From positions 1-12,444 of the forward strand of contig JAFTHG010000285.1 of assembly GCA_017457555.1 (NCBI GenBank): a DNA stretch of 12,444 nt, written 5' to 3'. Within the stretch, counting starts at the first letter, position 1. Each line of letters starts with the position of its first letter. Shown here piece after piece: positions 5,390 to 12,444 of the stretch. The position numbers and the translations under genes were made by a program. The notes below the pieces were generated by a model. That model did no database searches. It worked only from the letters and a program-made list of their open reading frames with translations, and was not told the DNA's origin. This stretch comes from Kiritimatiellia bacterium. GTDB lineage: Bacteria > Verrucomicrobiota > Kiritimatiellia > RFP12 > DVOR01.

Positions 5390-7483
5390 ATGCCCACCCG
5401 TTTGATTATCAGCAGTCTTCTAATCGCTGTGATGCCGTTTGTCCTCGTCGCTGAGGAGGACCGCGTTTCCACAGAATCCGAAACAATTGTCGTAACTGCG
5501 GCACCTTTACCAAAATACCGTGTAGCCTCTAATGATGCGGGGACGCTGGTGGAATTGCCGCCCGAGAAGGTGCCCTTTACGGTGGATACTTTAACGGAAG
5601 ATTTTATTCGCGAACGTAATGTGACGGATTTGGACCAGCTACTTGCTTTGCAACCCGGCATTTACCAAGGTGGCAAGACGATGATGTCGCGCAACGCCGG
5701 CACCTATACTATTCGTGGGTTTGGCCGGAATGAAGTTCTTTTAGGGGGTGTTCCTCTGGCTGGTGGTGCGGCTGTTTACATGGATCCCTCTCTTTTGGAA
5801 CGTGTGGATATTGTAAAAGGACCTGTAGGCGGTGCGTACGGAGCGCAGACCACCAATGGCAGCACCACTGATATGGGTGGCACAGGGGGCACCATTCTTC
5901 TCACGCCGAAGCAGGCCTCTTTCGCAGAAGATTTTAATGATTTTCTTATCCGTGGCTCTTATTCCAAGGCTTCGGGATCGCGTTTGAAGTTTATGGCAGA
6001 TGTCAACCGCGTGGATGAGCGCGAAAAAGCAGCGGTTCGTGTGCCTGTGGCGTATGAATGGCGTGATCCGGGCTGGGCTCCGAAAGGGGCTCGTCACGGC
6101 ACCACCTTTTCGGCAGCACCCAGTCTCTCCTACCGCTTAACCGACCGCCTGACCGCCGGGGTCGACCTCTTCTATCAGTACAGTGACCAGCCCGCCTATC
6201 AGGGTGTACGGACTGCGTATGGCAAACCGATTGCAACGGGATGGGACGACACGTACACCGAAGATGACGACCGGATGAAGTTTATGACCTTTGGTGGGAC
6301 ATTCCGTTTGGATGGTGAGCTGAACGACTGGGTCAAAACCCGGACACGTGCCTCCTACTTCCAGACGCACACCGACTACAATTATCGTGGTCCCTTCTCC
6401 AATATGGGCTTTGATAACGATCGTAAGAAATACGAGTGGGCCGCAGGCGACCGCATCGCACGCAATCTCTACCTCGGACAAGATTTCATCTTTGAATTCA
6501 ATACCGGTGACATTGAGCACACCTTGTTGACAGGGGTCAACTTCTTCTACAAACGCAATCAGGGAAAGAGTCAGTTCACTTCAAAGGGTCCGGTCATTCT
6601 GGAGGATTTGGACGCCACCAAAGAAGCCCAACGCAAACTCGGCTTGCAAGTGCAGGACGTTCTGCAATGGAAGGGCTTCTCCCTGCTCGCCGGTGTACGA
6701 GCTGACTGGCATGACAGCATCAATCATGTCCATGCGTGGACCACTTCGCCACGTCTTGGGCTCTCGTATGACATTTTAGAAGAGGGCGTTGCCTTCCTCT
6801 ATGCCAATGCCTCCATCACCGAAAACCCCAATTTCAACTACAAAGCCACACCCACCAACACAGGCACTTCCCCCAGCGACTATTTGGATACCACATGGCG
6901 TGCCGTACAGAAAGAGGTGGGTCTGCGCGTGAATCCGGTGGGCAGTCTATGGGCTTCGGTCGCATTCTTCTGGATTGACCAGAGCAATGCCCCCATTTTG
7001 ATGGCCGGCACCGGTCCGGATGATGGTTACTACTCCTCGGATGGCAAGACCTCGTCACGCGGTGTTGAATTCTCCCTCTCGGGCAACATCACCGACAACT
7101 GGTCTGTTTATGCCGCTTATGCTTACTCGCACTACCTTGACCGTAACAAAGGTTTACACTTTGACCGCTATCCACCTCACGCCATCTCGCTCTGGACCAG
7201 CTACAAAGCACCGTGGTTCTATGATGCCGTCTTCGGTTTAGGAATGCGGTGGCGCGATGATTGGCTGATGACCTTCCGCGGTTCACAGGCTGGAGCCGAT
7301 CAATGTGCCAAGAGTTTGCTGACTGTGGATGCCTCTGTAGACTTCCCAATCAGTGAGACGTTCTCCTTTGGCATCTCCCTGAAGAACATCTTTGATTCGC
7401 GCGGTATTGAATCGGCTCGCAACCTTCAAGCCTTCGCCAATGATGGGCGCACCCTTGAACTTGCAATGCGCTGCCGTTTCTAA
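5390..7483 (+). CDS. TonB-dependent outer-membrane receptor, siderophore-receptor type
   Basis: 697 residues, the usual length for siderophore/metal-chelate receptors. ATG 5390 is supported by AATAGGAG (5376-5382) 7 nt upstream. Residues 1-20 are a signal peptide (basic start, hydrophobic core, cleavage probably after VLVA). ETIVVTA at 31-37 is a TonB box, which contacts TonB and couples import to the inner-membrane proton motive force. The plug domain (about 50-175) shows TIRGFG, LERVDIVKGPVGGAYG and GGTGGTILLTPK, all standard plug motifs. The rest is a 22-strand-type beta barrel with many aromatic turns, ending in the terminal phenylalanine needed for outer-membrane insertion. The ligand cannot be read from the sequence; the plug looks closest to ferric-siderophore receptors. 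The gene is monocistronic: an intrinsic terminator follows 23 bp downstream. The ABC pair that comes next has export/lipoprotein-type architecture, so it is not the expected binding-protein-dependent importer. Confidence 0.9.
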   Translation: MPTRLIISSLLIAVMPFVLVAEEDRVSTESETIVVTAAPLPKYRVASNDAGTLVELPPEKVPFTVDTLTEDFIRERNVTDLDQLLALQPGIYQGGKTMMSRNAGTYTIRGFGRNEVLLGGVPLAGGAAVYMDPSLLERVDIVKGPVGGAYGAQTTNGSTTDMGGTGGTILLTPKQASFAEDFNDFLIRGSYSKASGSRLKFMADVNRVDEREKAAVRVPVAYEWRDPGWAPKGARHGTTFSAAPSLSYRLTDRLTAGVDLFYQYSDQPAYQGVRTAYGKPIATGWDDTYTEDDDRMKFMTFGGTFRLDGELNDWVKTRTRASYFQTHTDYNYRGPFSNMGFDNDRKKYEWAAGDRIARNLYLGQDFIFEFNTGDIEHTLLTGVNFFYKRNQGKSQFTSKGPVILEDLDATKEAQRKLGLQVQDVLQWKGFSLLAGVRADWHDSINHVHAWTTSPRLGLSYDILEEGVAFLYANASITENPNFNYKATPTNTGTSPSDYLDTTWRAVQKEVGLRVNPVGSLWASVAFFWIDQSNAPILMAGTGPDDGYYSSDGKTSSRGVEFSLSGNITDNWSVYAAYAYSHYLDRNKGLHFDRYPPHAISLWTSYKAPWFYDAVFGLGMRWRDDWLMTFRGSQAGADQCAKSLLTVDASVDFPISETFSFGISLKNIFDSRGIESARNLQAFANDGRTLELAMRCRF

Positions 7484-7506
7484 TACGTAAGCCAAGCAAA
7501 AACAGA

Positions 7507-7537
7507 GGGTACGGAGCAATCATCCCGTACCCTTTTT
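7507..7537 (+). terminator. Intrinsic (rho-independent) terminator after the receptor gene
   Basis: GGGTACGG (7507-7514) pairs perfectly with CCGTACCC (7525-7532) across a 10-nt loop and is followed directly by five T residues (7533-7537). Confidence 0.9.
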
Positions 7538-7565
7538 GATAAGATAATATCGTTTTTAATGTAAT
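7536..7565 (+). promoter_or_regulatory. Candidate promoter of the ABC-transporter operon
   Basis: TTGATA (7536-7541) starts inside the terminator T-run, and TGTAAT (7560-7565) follows after 18 bp. Both hexamers match consensus at 5 of 6. The start point would be near 7572, about 16 nt before the ATG at 7588. Confidence 0.4.
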
Positions 7566-7587
7566 TCACCCTACCCATGGAAATGCC

Positions 7588-8313
7588 ATGAATGCCCTTG
7601 AAGCCCAAGCTCTTTCCAAAACCTTTCACAGTGACGGCAAATCGATTGACGTCCTGAAATCCATCTCGCTTGTCATCCCGGAAGGAGAATTCCATGCCGT
7701 AATGGGTCCATCTGGCTCCGGAAAGAGTACGCTCCTCAATCTGCTTGCGGGTTTATTACCGGCAGATTCGGGCTCCGTTTTTGTATCAGGACAACCGCTT
7801 GCCGGGCTGAGTGATCACGCCTTAACCCTTCTGCGGCGGCGCACCGTAGGGATTATCTTTCAGGATTTCAACCTTATTCCAACGCTCAGCGTTTCAGAAA
7901 ATATCGCCCTTCCAGCCCTTTTGGATGGCCACCCTCTCCCAAAAGCACACCTGGACAATCTGCTGAATCTCGTTGGGCTGACACATCGCGCAGACCAGCC
8001 CGCAGAGAAACTCTCCGGAGGTGAAGCACAACGAACCGCCATTGCGCGCGCCTTTGCAATGGAGCCACGTATTATCTTGGCAGACGAGCCCACGGGAAAC
8101 CTTGACTCCCCCTCTGCGACACTCTTTTGCAATACCTTGAAACGAATGAATGCAGAACTCGGCACCGCAATTTTACTTATCTCACATGACCCACAAGTGG
8201 CTGCGGCTGCGGAAACCATCCACGTCTTAAAAGATGGCACGATTCGCGGTTCGTTTGCATCCGAGCATAACGCCACGCATGTGGCCAATCGCTATTTGGA
8301 GTTGATGGCATGA
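7588..8313 (+). CDS. ABC transporter ATP-binding protein, LolD/YbbA/MacB type
   Basis: 241 residues, a complete single nucleotide-binding domain. Walker A is GPSGSGKS at 40-47, the Q-loop glutamine is at 92 (FQDFNL), the signature is LSGGEAQR at 142-149, Walker B is IILADEP at 162-168, the D-loop is NLD at 171-173 and the switch histidine is in SHD at 199-201. LSGGE rather than LSGGQ, together with ADEPTGNLDS, is typical of the LolD/YbbA/MacB family, which powers FtsX-fold permeases that move lipids, lipoproteins or other substrates by mechanotransmission rather than through a channel. It should dimerise on the cytoplasmic face beneath the permease encoded by the next gene, with which it overlaps by 4 bp (ATGA), indicating coupled translation. 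No good Shine-Dalgarno precedes ATG 7588; a four-codon ATG-GAA-ATG-CCA-TGA frame (7577-7591) overlaps the start. Confidence 0.93.
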   Translation: MNALEAQALSKTFHSDGKSIDVLKSISLVIPEGEFHAVMGPSGSGKSTLLNLLAGLLPADSGSVFVSGQPLAGLSDHALTLLRRRTVGIIFQDFNLIPTLSVSENIALPALLDGHPLPKAHLDNLLNLVGLTHRADQPAEKLSGGEAQRTAIARAFAMEPRIILADEPTGNLDSPSATLFCNTLKRMNAELGTAILLISHDPQVAAAAETIHVLKDGTIRGSFASEHNATHVANRYLELMA

Positions 8314-11051
8314 GTGCCCTGCGCCTACTCTTCTGTGACACTTTGCGAAAAGATCGCCTGCGCCTCTGCTGTGCACTCTTCGGCATTGTCGCAGCCATCG
8401 CCCTTTTAACGTGGACACTGGGTTTAGCCATGACCACATGGTGGCAAGGCCGCCCCCTCAGTGAAACAATGGGAAAGCCCTTTGACTGTTGGGTAGCAAC
8501 CAATCGCGCCTCCGGTGCGGCCCCAAAAGGAAGCGGAATGCAAACGCTCACCCACGGTTCGCCCATCAAAATGATCCCGACGACTGTGGCAGAAGCCGTG
8601 CTCGCTTCACCAGACATTGCGACCTGTACAGCAACAACAGTCTTCCGTTGCCGACTCGATTGGCGCCCTGAAGGGCGTCCCTTGCAGGGACCCGGCGTTG
8701 GGGGTGGTATCTCACCTGTGCGCGATTTTCCCAGCTGTCCCTACCCTGATGGTTTGGCAGCAGGACGATGGCCACAGGCCGATGCTGCGGAACCTGAATT
8801 TGTCATCTCACCCTTTGCCTTTGGTAAGGACGGCTTACGCGGAGCGCCACCTGTCGGTACGCGTCTCAGCGTCATTACGCCCGGCGGCAAGGTGGAAGCG
8901 ACCCTCTGCGGTTATCTGGCCGAAAGCATTCGCCCCGTCAGCGGATTTCCAACGCTCTTCGCCTCCAATACCCTCGCAGATGCTGCAGCACTCACTGAAA
9001 CAGCCGGCCTCTGTAACCTCATTCTGATTCAACTCAAACCCTTTCATTCACCTGACCGTTTGGCCGAATTGGTACGCACGCTGGCTCCAGACGATGACTC
9101 CGCACGGCTCATTACACGCAATGACCTCTTGAAACAACTGCGTTCAGATGCCATTCAAAGTCTGTCACGCCAAGTACCACTGCTGGTTATTCTGGCCTGT
9201 GTGGCCACATTCTGCATGATTGTCAATGCACTCTGCGTGGGGATTGAACAGAATCGACGCCGCTATGCCCGATTACGTGCGCTGGGAATGACGGCCGGGC
9301 AATTGGTACGTCTTCTCTTACACGAGGGAATCTTCCTTGCATTCTGCGGTGGCGTCGGCGGATTTTTAGCCGGAAGTCTCCTCTTATGGCTCTTTGTGGC
9401 AAGCCGCCCGTTACTCTTTGTTGACGGATTGCATCTGGGTTGGCAAACGCCGATAAGCGTTTTCCTGCTCTTGGCGCTCTCCGCCGGAGCAGCCTTTGCG
9501 CTTCCAATGCGTCGCATTCGTACCCTTTCACCCTGCGAAATCCGCACCGCATCCGAAGGGACCTCCTCCTCACGCCCCGGCAGAAATCTTCTAATTGCAC
9601 TTCTCTCCCAAGCTCCCGTCATTCTCACCCCCTTTCTCTTCCACGGGCAACCGCTCATCCGAAGTGGCTGGTTTGTAGTCATCGGGCTTCCTTTTGCCAT
9701 TTGGGGGCTCATGCGAATTGTGCGGCCGCTTCTGTGGTTATGTGAAACTTGCTTTGCACCGCTGATTGGCGGTCTTCTGCGATTACGCCCAGAACTTCTG
9801 CGAGGCGCACTCAGCCGATTCGCAGATCGAAATTCACGGATGGTAATGACGTTAGCAACAGGGCTGGGAGCCTTCTTTGCTATTCATCTCTGGGGTGCCT
9901 CGTTGACCGACCCATTCATTCCCTCACGTACTTTCCCGGATGCCATTATCTCCCTGTTGCCTGATGGCGTTTCACCACATGCCACACGTACCCTCACCAC
10001 TGCAACACCCCAAGGTGTCACACTGACACCCTTTGCAGCAGAGCAATATTGTCTTCATGATGTGGATTTTGATGCCATCGTTGCACGGACTGGCAACACA
10101 CCTAAACAAAATAATATCCTGCTTATCGGTACCGAAGGCGAAGAAGGCGTTACGATTACGGCAATGTTTGCCCGTCAAAGCGGTTTGAAAGTGGGCGACA
10201 CCTTCCGCATTCAGCGCAAAGACCGTGACGGAACCTTACACACCTTACCGCTCACCATCACCCATATCCGTGCAGTGCAGTGGCATCTCTTCACCGCACG
10301 GTCGCAACTCCGTGCACGCAATGGCGCACCTATGGGAACCCTTGGGCCTGTTTTTGTCGGTGCAGACGTCTTTACTGCATGGGATCCAGAACGTACCGCA
10401 CGGACACGTTTCTTCTGGGCAGACCTTCCAAATACCGCCCCGACAGATGACACGGAGTTATATTCCTTCTCTGATCGTTTGGAACTCGCCTTGCAAACTA
10501 TGACAAATCAGGATGCCCTTGAGCACCCCTATCGCGTCAATCGCTTTGGCAAAACACCACGCCCCGACCAGCCTGCGGCAGCTCCGGCACACGTAACCGT
10601 ACATTTACGCGACGAAATCAGTTCGGGAACATTGGCGCACAGTAGCGAACTCCTCGCCGATTTGGCGCGTATTCCACTCTGGTCACTCTTCATTCTCTGC
10701 ACGGGTTTTATCTCCCTTTTGGCAGCCAACGTCCGAGTGATGAGCAGTGAACTCAAAACTTTGTACGCCATCGGCATGACCAAAGGACAAATGGGACGCT
10801 TTCTCTTTGCACAAGCGCTCTTACTCTCCATCTGTGCAATTCTATTAGCTCTCACCTTTGCCTTCACGGTGGGATGGGGCTTCACGGGATGGACGCTGGC
10901 ATGGATGCCCTTTGGCGGACTTCCTATTGCACTCACCATCCCCTGGACACCCTTCTTTATCGGCACAGCTGTGCTTATCGCAGCCGTATTCCTCTTGACA
11001 CCCATCCCGATCTTCTTCCTCATCCGGCGATACCTGAATACATACGCCTGA
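8310..11051 (+). CDS. FtsX-fold ABC permease with two permease modules and about ten membrane helices (YbbP-like)
   Basis: 913 residues; GGAG (8298-8301) lies 8 nt before the ATG, which overlaps the ATPase stop. A first membrane helix (about 19-41) is followed by a large extracytoplasmic domain (about 45-285). Three helices follow (about 289-313, 335-357 and 373-393), with the FtsX hallmark RARLRALGMTAGQLVRL between the first two. A linker with further helices (about 424-475 and 507-530), a second extracytoplasmic domain (about 530-785) and a last trio (about 788-905) complete it. The trio repeats the hallmark as LKTLYAIGMTKGQMGRF. This duplicated layout is that of YbbP-like ten-helix permeases, not of the four-helix LolC/LolE or MacB. 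The substrate is unknown; such pairs are thought to act on periplasmic or membrane-embedded molecules. The extracytoplasmic domains show no motif that I recognise. Neighbouring a TonB receptor may be coincidence, since a terminator separates them. The gene looks intact. Confidence 0.88.
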   Translation: MSALRLLFCDTLRKDRLRLCCALFGIVAAIALLTWTLGLAMTTWWQGRPLSETMGKPFDCWVATNRASGAAPKGSGMQTLTHGSPIKMIPTTVAEAVLASPDIATCTATTVFRCRLDWRPEGRPLQGPGVGGGISPVRDFPSCPYPDGLAAGRWPQADAAEPEFVISPFAFGKDGLRGAPPVGTRLSVITPGGKVEATLCGYLAESIRPVSGFPTLFASNTLADAAALTETAGLCNLILIQLKPFHSPDRLAELVRTLAPDDDSARLITRNDLLKQLRSDAIQSLSRQVPLLVILACVATFCMIVNALCVGIEQNRRRYARLRALGMTAGQLVRLLLHEGIFLAFCGGVGGFLAGSLLLWLFVASRPLLFVDGLHLGWQTPISVFLLLALSAGAAFALPMRRIRTLSPCEIRTASEGTSSSRPGRNLLIALLSQAPVILTPFLFHGQPLIRSGWFVVIGLPFAIWGLMRIVRPLLWLCETCFAPLIGGLLRLRPELLRGALSRFADRNSRMVMTLATGLGAFFAIHLWGASLTDPFIPSRTFPDAIISLLPDGVSPHATRTLTTATPQGVTLTPFAAEQYCLHDVDFDAIVARTGNTPKQNNILLIGTEGEEGVTITAMFARQSGLKVGDTFRIQRKDRDGTLHTLPLTITHIRAVQWHLFTARSQLRARNGAPMGTLGPVFVGADVFTAWDPERTARTRFFWADLPNTAPTDDTELYSFSDRLELALQTMTNQDALEHPYRVNRFGKTPRPDQPAAAPAHVTVHLRDEISSGTLAHSSELLADLARIPLWSLFILCTGFISLLAANVRVMSSELKTLYAIGMTKGQMGRFLFAQALLLSICAILLALTFAFTVGWGFTGWTLAWMPFGGLPIALTIPWTPFFIGTAVLIAAVFLLTPIPIFFLIRRYLNTYA

Positions 11052-11120
11052 AAAAACATCTTGCATCCGTCATTGGTCGCTTTTGTGGTTAGCGGAAACT
11101 CGTTTGAGAGCGCCTTATGA

Positions 11121-11189
11121 CGGGCACATCTAATCGGAGTAATGCGCCACTCAAGCTCCCTCGCGCGTAAATATCTGCGGATGTGCCTG
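11121..11189. repeat. Long-loop inverted repeat between the permease gene and hrpA
   Basis: GGCACATC (11123-11130) and GATGTGCC (11180-11187) are perfect inverted copies. One G-U and one C-G pair extend the stem outward to 11121/11189. The loop is 49 nt and no T-run follows, so it is not a standard terminator. The remainder of 11052-11235 shows no gene. Confidence 0.4.
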
Positions 11190-11216
11190 CTTTCCTCTAT
11201 CACACCTCATTCAGGA

Positions 11217-11225
11217 TGGTATAAT
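11217..11225 (+). promoter_or_regulatory. Extended -10 promoter immediately before hrpA
   Basis: TGGTATAAT contains a perfect TATAAT (11220-11225) preceded by TG at the extended -10 position. No good -35 is seen 17 bp upstream. The predicted start point (about 11231-11233) is only a few nucleotides before ATG 11236, implying a nearly leaderless mRNA. Confidence 0.6.
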
Positions 11226-11235
11226 ACTGTGCGAT

Positions 11236-12444
11236 ATGAGCACCCATTTTACATTACCGCCCGACTTACCAATTACAGCTTATACGGACACGTTGCTTGC
11301 GACATTAAAGCGATCGCAGGTGACAATTGTTTGCGGTGATACGGGCTCCGGAAAGACCACTCAACTGCCTAAGCTGGCTGCAATGGCACATCCGCATGCC
11401 AGGGGACTCATTGGCATTACGCAGCCCCGCCGTTTAGCGGCAATTGCGATGGCGCGACGTTTGGCGGAAGAAGTGGGTTCTCCTTTGGGAGCAGCAGTGG
11501 GTTATCAGCATCGTTTTGAAAGCAAACTCTCGCCCTCAACGCGATTCAAATTCATGACTGACGGCATTTTATTAGCAGAAAATCGTCATGATCCGCTCTT
11601 TAAACGTTATAGCACGCTGATGATTGACGAAGCACATGAGCGTAGCCTCAACATTGATTTCCTCTTAGGATTACTTAAACAAATCCTACCACGCCGTCCT
11701 GATCTACACGTTATCATTTCCTCGGCAACGTTGGATGCTGAACGATTTTCAACATTTTTCAACCACGCACCTGTCATTTCAATCCCAGGACATCTCTTCC
11801 CGATTGAAACCTTTTGGTTAGAGGATGCAGCACTTGAAGAAGATGATTTACCGCGATTAGTTGCCAATGCTGTAGATAGCGTGGGTCCCAACTCCGGTGA
11901 CATCTTGGTCTTTCTGCCGGGCGAACGTGACATTCGTGAAACGATCTCCTTTTTGGAGGGGCGTCGCTTACCACATACGGAGTTACTACCGTTACTGGCC
12001 AGTCTACCTCCCGGTGAACAAGCTCGTGTCTTTAAGCCATCCACGTTACGGCGAATCATTCTGGCAACCAACGTTGCTGAAACCTCAGTGACAATTCCGG
12101 GCATTCGTGTAGTAATTGATTCAGGATTAGCACGTATCAAACGTTACTCCGCACAACGCCACATTCAGACATTACGTATTGAGCCGATCAGTCAGGCCAG
12201 TGCCCGTCAGCGTATGGGACGGTGCGGCCGTGTGGGACCCGGCACCTGCATCCGCCTCTATTCCGAGCAAGATTATCAACGGTGCGAAGCACATACCGCT
12301 CCGGAGATCAAACGTACAGCACTCGCCGGTGTTATTTTAACAATGGCCGATTTACGTTTGGGACGCATTGAGGATTTTCCCTTCATAGAGCCACCAACGG
12401 GTGCCGCCATTCGTGGAGGTTCTCGGGAGCTTTTAGACTTGGGC
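11236..12444 (+). CDS. hrpA: ATP-dependent DEAH-box RNA helicase HrpA (3' end outside window)
   Basis: 403 codons are visible and the frame is still open at the window edge; HrpA proteins usually run to about 1,200-1,300 residues, so only the N-terminal third is here. Helicase motifs appear in order: motif I GDTGSGKT (34-41), Ia TQPRRLAA (62-69), DEAH (131-134), motif III SAT (163-165), motif V region ATNVAETSVTIPG (277-289) and motif VI QRMGRCGR (325-332). The region from TDGILLAE through DEAHERSLNIDFLLGLLK is characteristic of bacterial HrpA. HrpA is a cytoplasmic DEAH/RHA helicase; in E. coli it has been linked to mRNA processing and rescue of stalled or collided ribosomes. Motif I comes at residue 34, so the N-terminal extension seen in E. 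coli HrpA is largely missing. No Shine-Dalgarno is visible before ATG 11236 and the promoter -10 ends only 10 nt upstream, pointing to leaderless initiation. A start further downstream would cut into the helicase core. Confidence 0.93.
   Translation, partial: MSTHFTLPPDLPITAYTDTLLATLKRSQVTIVCGDTGSGKTTQLPKLAAMAHPHARGLIGITQPRRLAAIAMARRLAEEVGSPLGAAVGYQHRFESKLSPSTRFKFMTDGILLAENRHDPLFKRYSTLMIDEAHERSLNIDFLLGLLKQILPRRPDLHVIISSATLDAERFSTFFNHAPVISIPGHLFPIETFWLEDAALEEDDLPRLVANAVDSVGPNSGDILVFLPGERDIRETISFLEGRRLPHTELLPLLASLPPGEQARVFKPSTLRRIILATNVAETSVTIPGIRVVIDSGLARIKRYSAQRHIQTLRIEPISQASARQRMGRCGRVGPGTCIRLYSEQDYQRCEAHTAPEIKRTALAGVILTMADLRLGRIEDFPFIEPPTGAAIRGGSRELLDLG

Noticed and set aside
7860..8288. 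Long minus-strand frames opposite the ABC genes, the receptor and the permease (for example also 10529-11203)
   Set aside because: They are antisense shadows of clearly functional genes with full motif sets and have no family signatures of their own.
11142..11339. Plus-strand frame of 65 codons overlapping the hrpA start
   Set aside because: It runs 104 bp into hrpA in another frame, has GGAG only 2 nt from its ATG, and has an unconvincing composition.
11607..12140. Minus-strand frame of 177 codons opposite hrpA
   Set aside because: It is antisense to the DEAH helicase core motifs and is Arg/Ser-rich, as expected from a shadow frame.

Overview
The window looks like a chromosomal segment of a Gram-negative (diderm) bacterium. 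It encodes a TonB-dependent outer-membrane receptor, a LolD/YbbA-type ABC ATPase with a ten-helix FtsX-fold permease, and an HrpA-type DEAH helicase. I cannot assign a genus. The left part (to about 5 kb) reads as AT-richer accessory DNA. The right part (5.4-11 kb) is more GC-rich and looks more settled.

Region 1 (1-3136) is a compact same-strand cassette of three membrane-anchored proteins. They are a short coiled-coil protein with a C-terminal membrane helix (5' end outside the window), a P-loop GTPase-like protein with a charged coiled coil and a C-terminal membrane helix, and a protein with two N-terminal membrane helices followed by about a dozen Sel1 repeats. Spacing is tight and ribosome binding sites are good, so they are probably one operon. 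The domain mix (regulatory NTPase, adaptor repeats, small membrane partner) resembles GTPase-centred conflict or signalling systems, but no effector is visible here. This is the best candidate for an undescribed system.

Region 2 (3137-3616) is junction DNA. Directly after the Sel1 stop codon lies the decayed C-terminal end of an ABC-transporter ATPase. It is followed by a 14-bp-period AT-rich repeat and a strict 32-bp-period tandem array. The last copy of the array supplies the -35 hexamer of a near-consensus promoter for the next gene.

Region 3 (3617-4972) is an AAA_14/DUF4143-type ATPase with a C-terminal nuclease-like fold. It is followed by about 417 bp (4973-5389) with no clear gene. 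That gap holds a short orphan reading frame, a small hairpin and a likely promoter for the next gene.

Region 4 (5390-7537) is a siderophore-type TonB-dependent receptor gene closed by a strong intrinsic terminator. Region 5 (7538-11051) is a separate transcription unit encoding the ABC ATPase and its permease, whose genes overlap by 4 bp. Region 6 (11052-12444) is a short intergenic stretch with a long-loop inverted repeat and an extended -10 promoter lying almost on top of the hrpA start codon. hrpA runs off the window after 403 codons.
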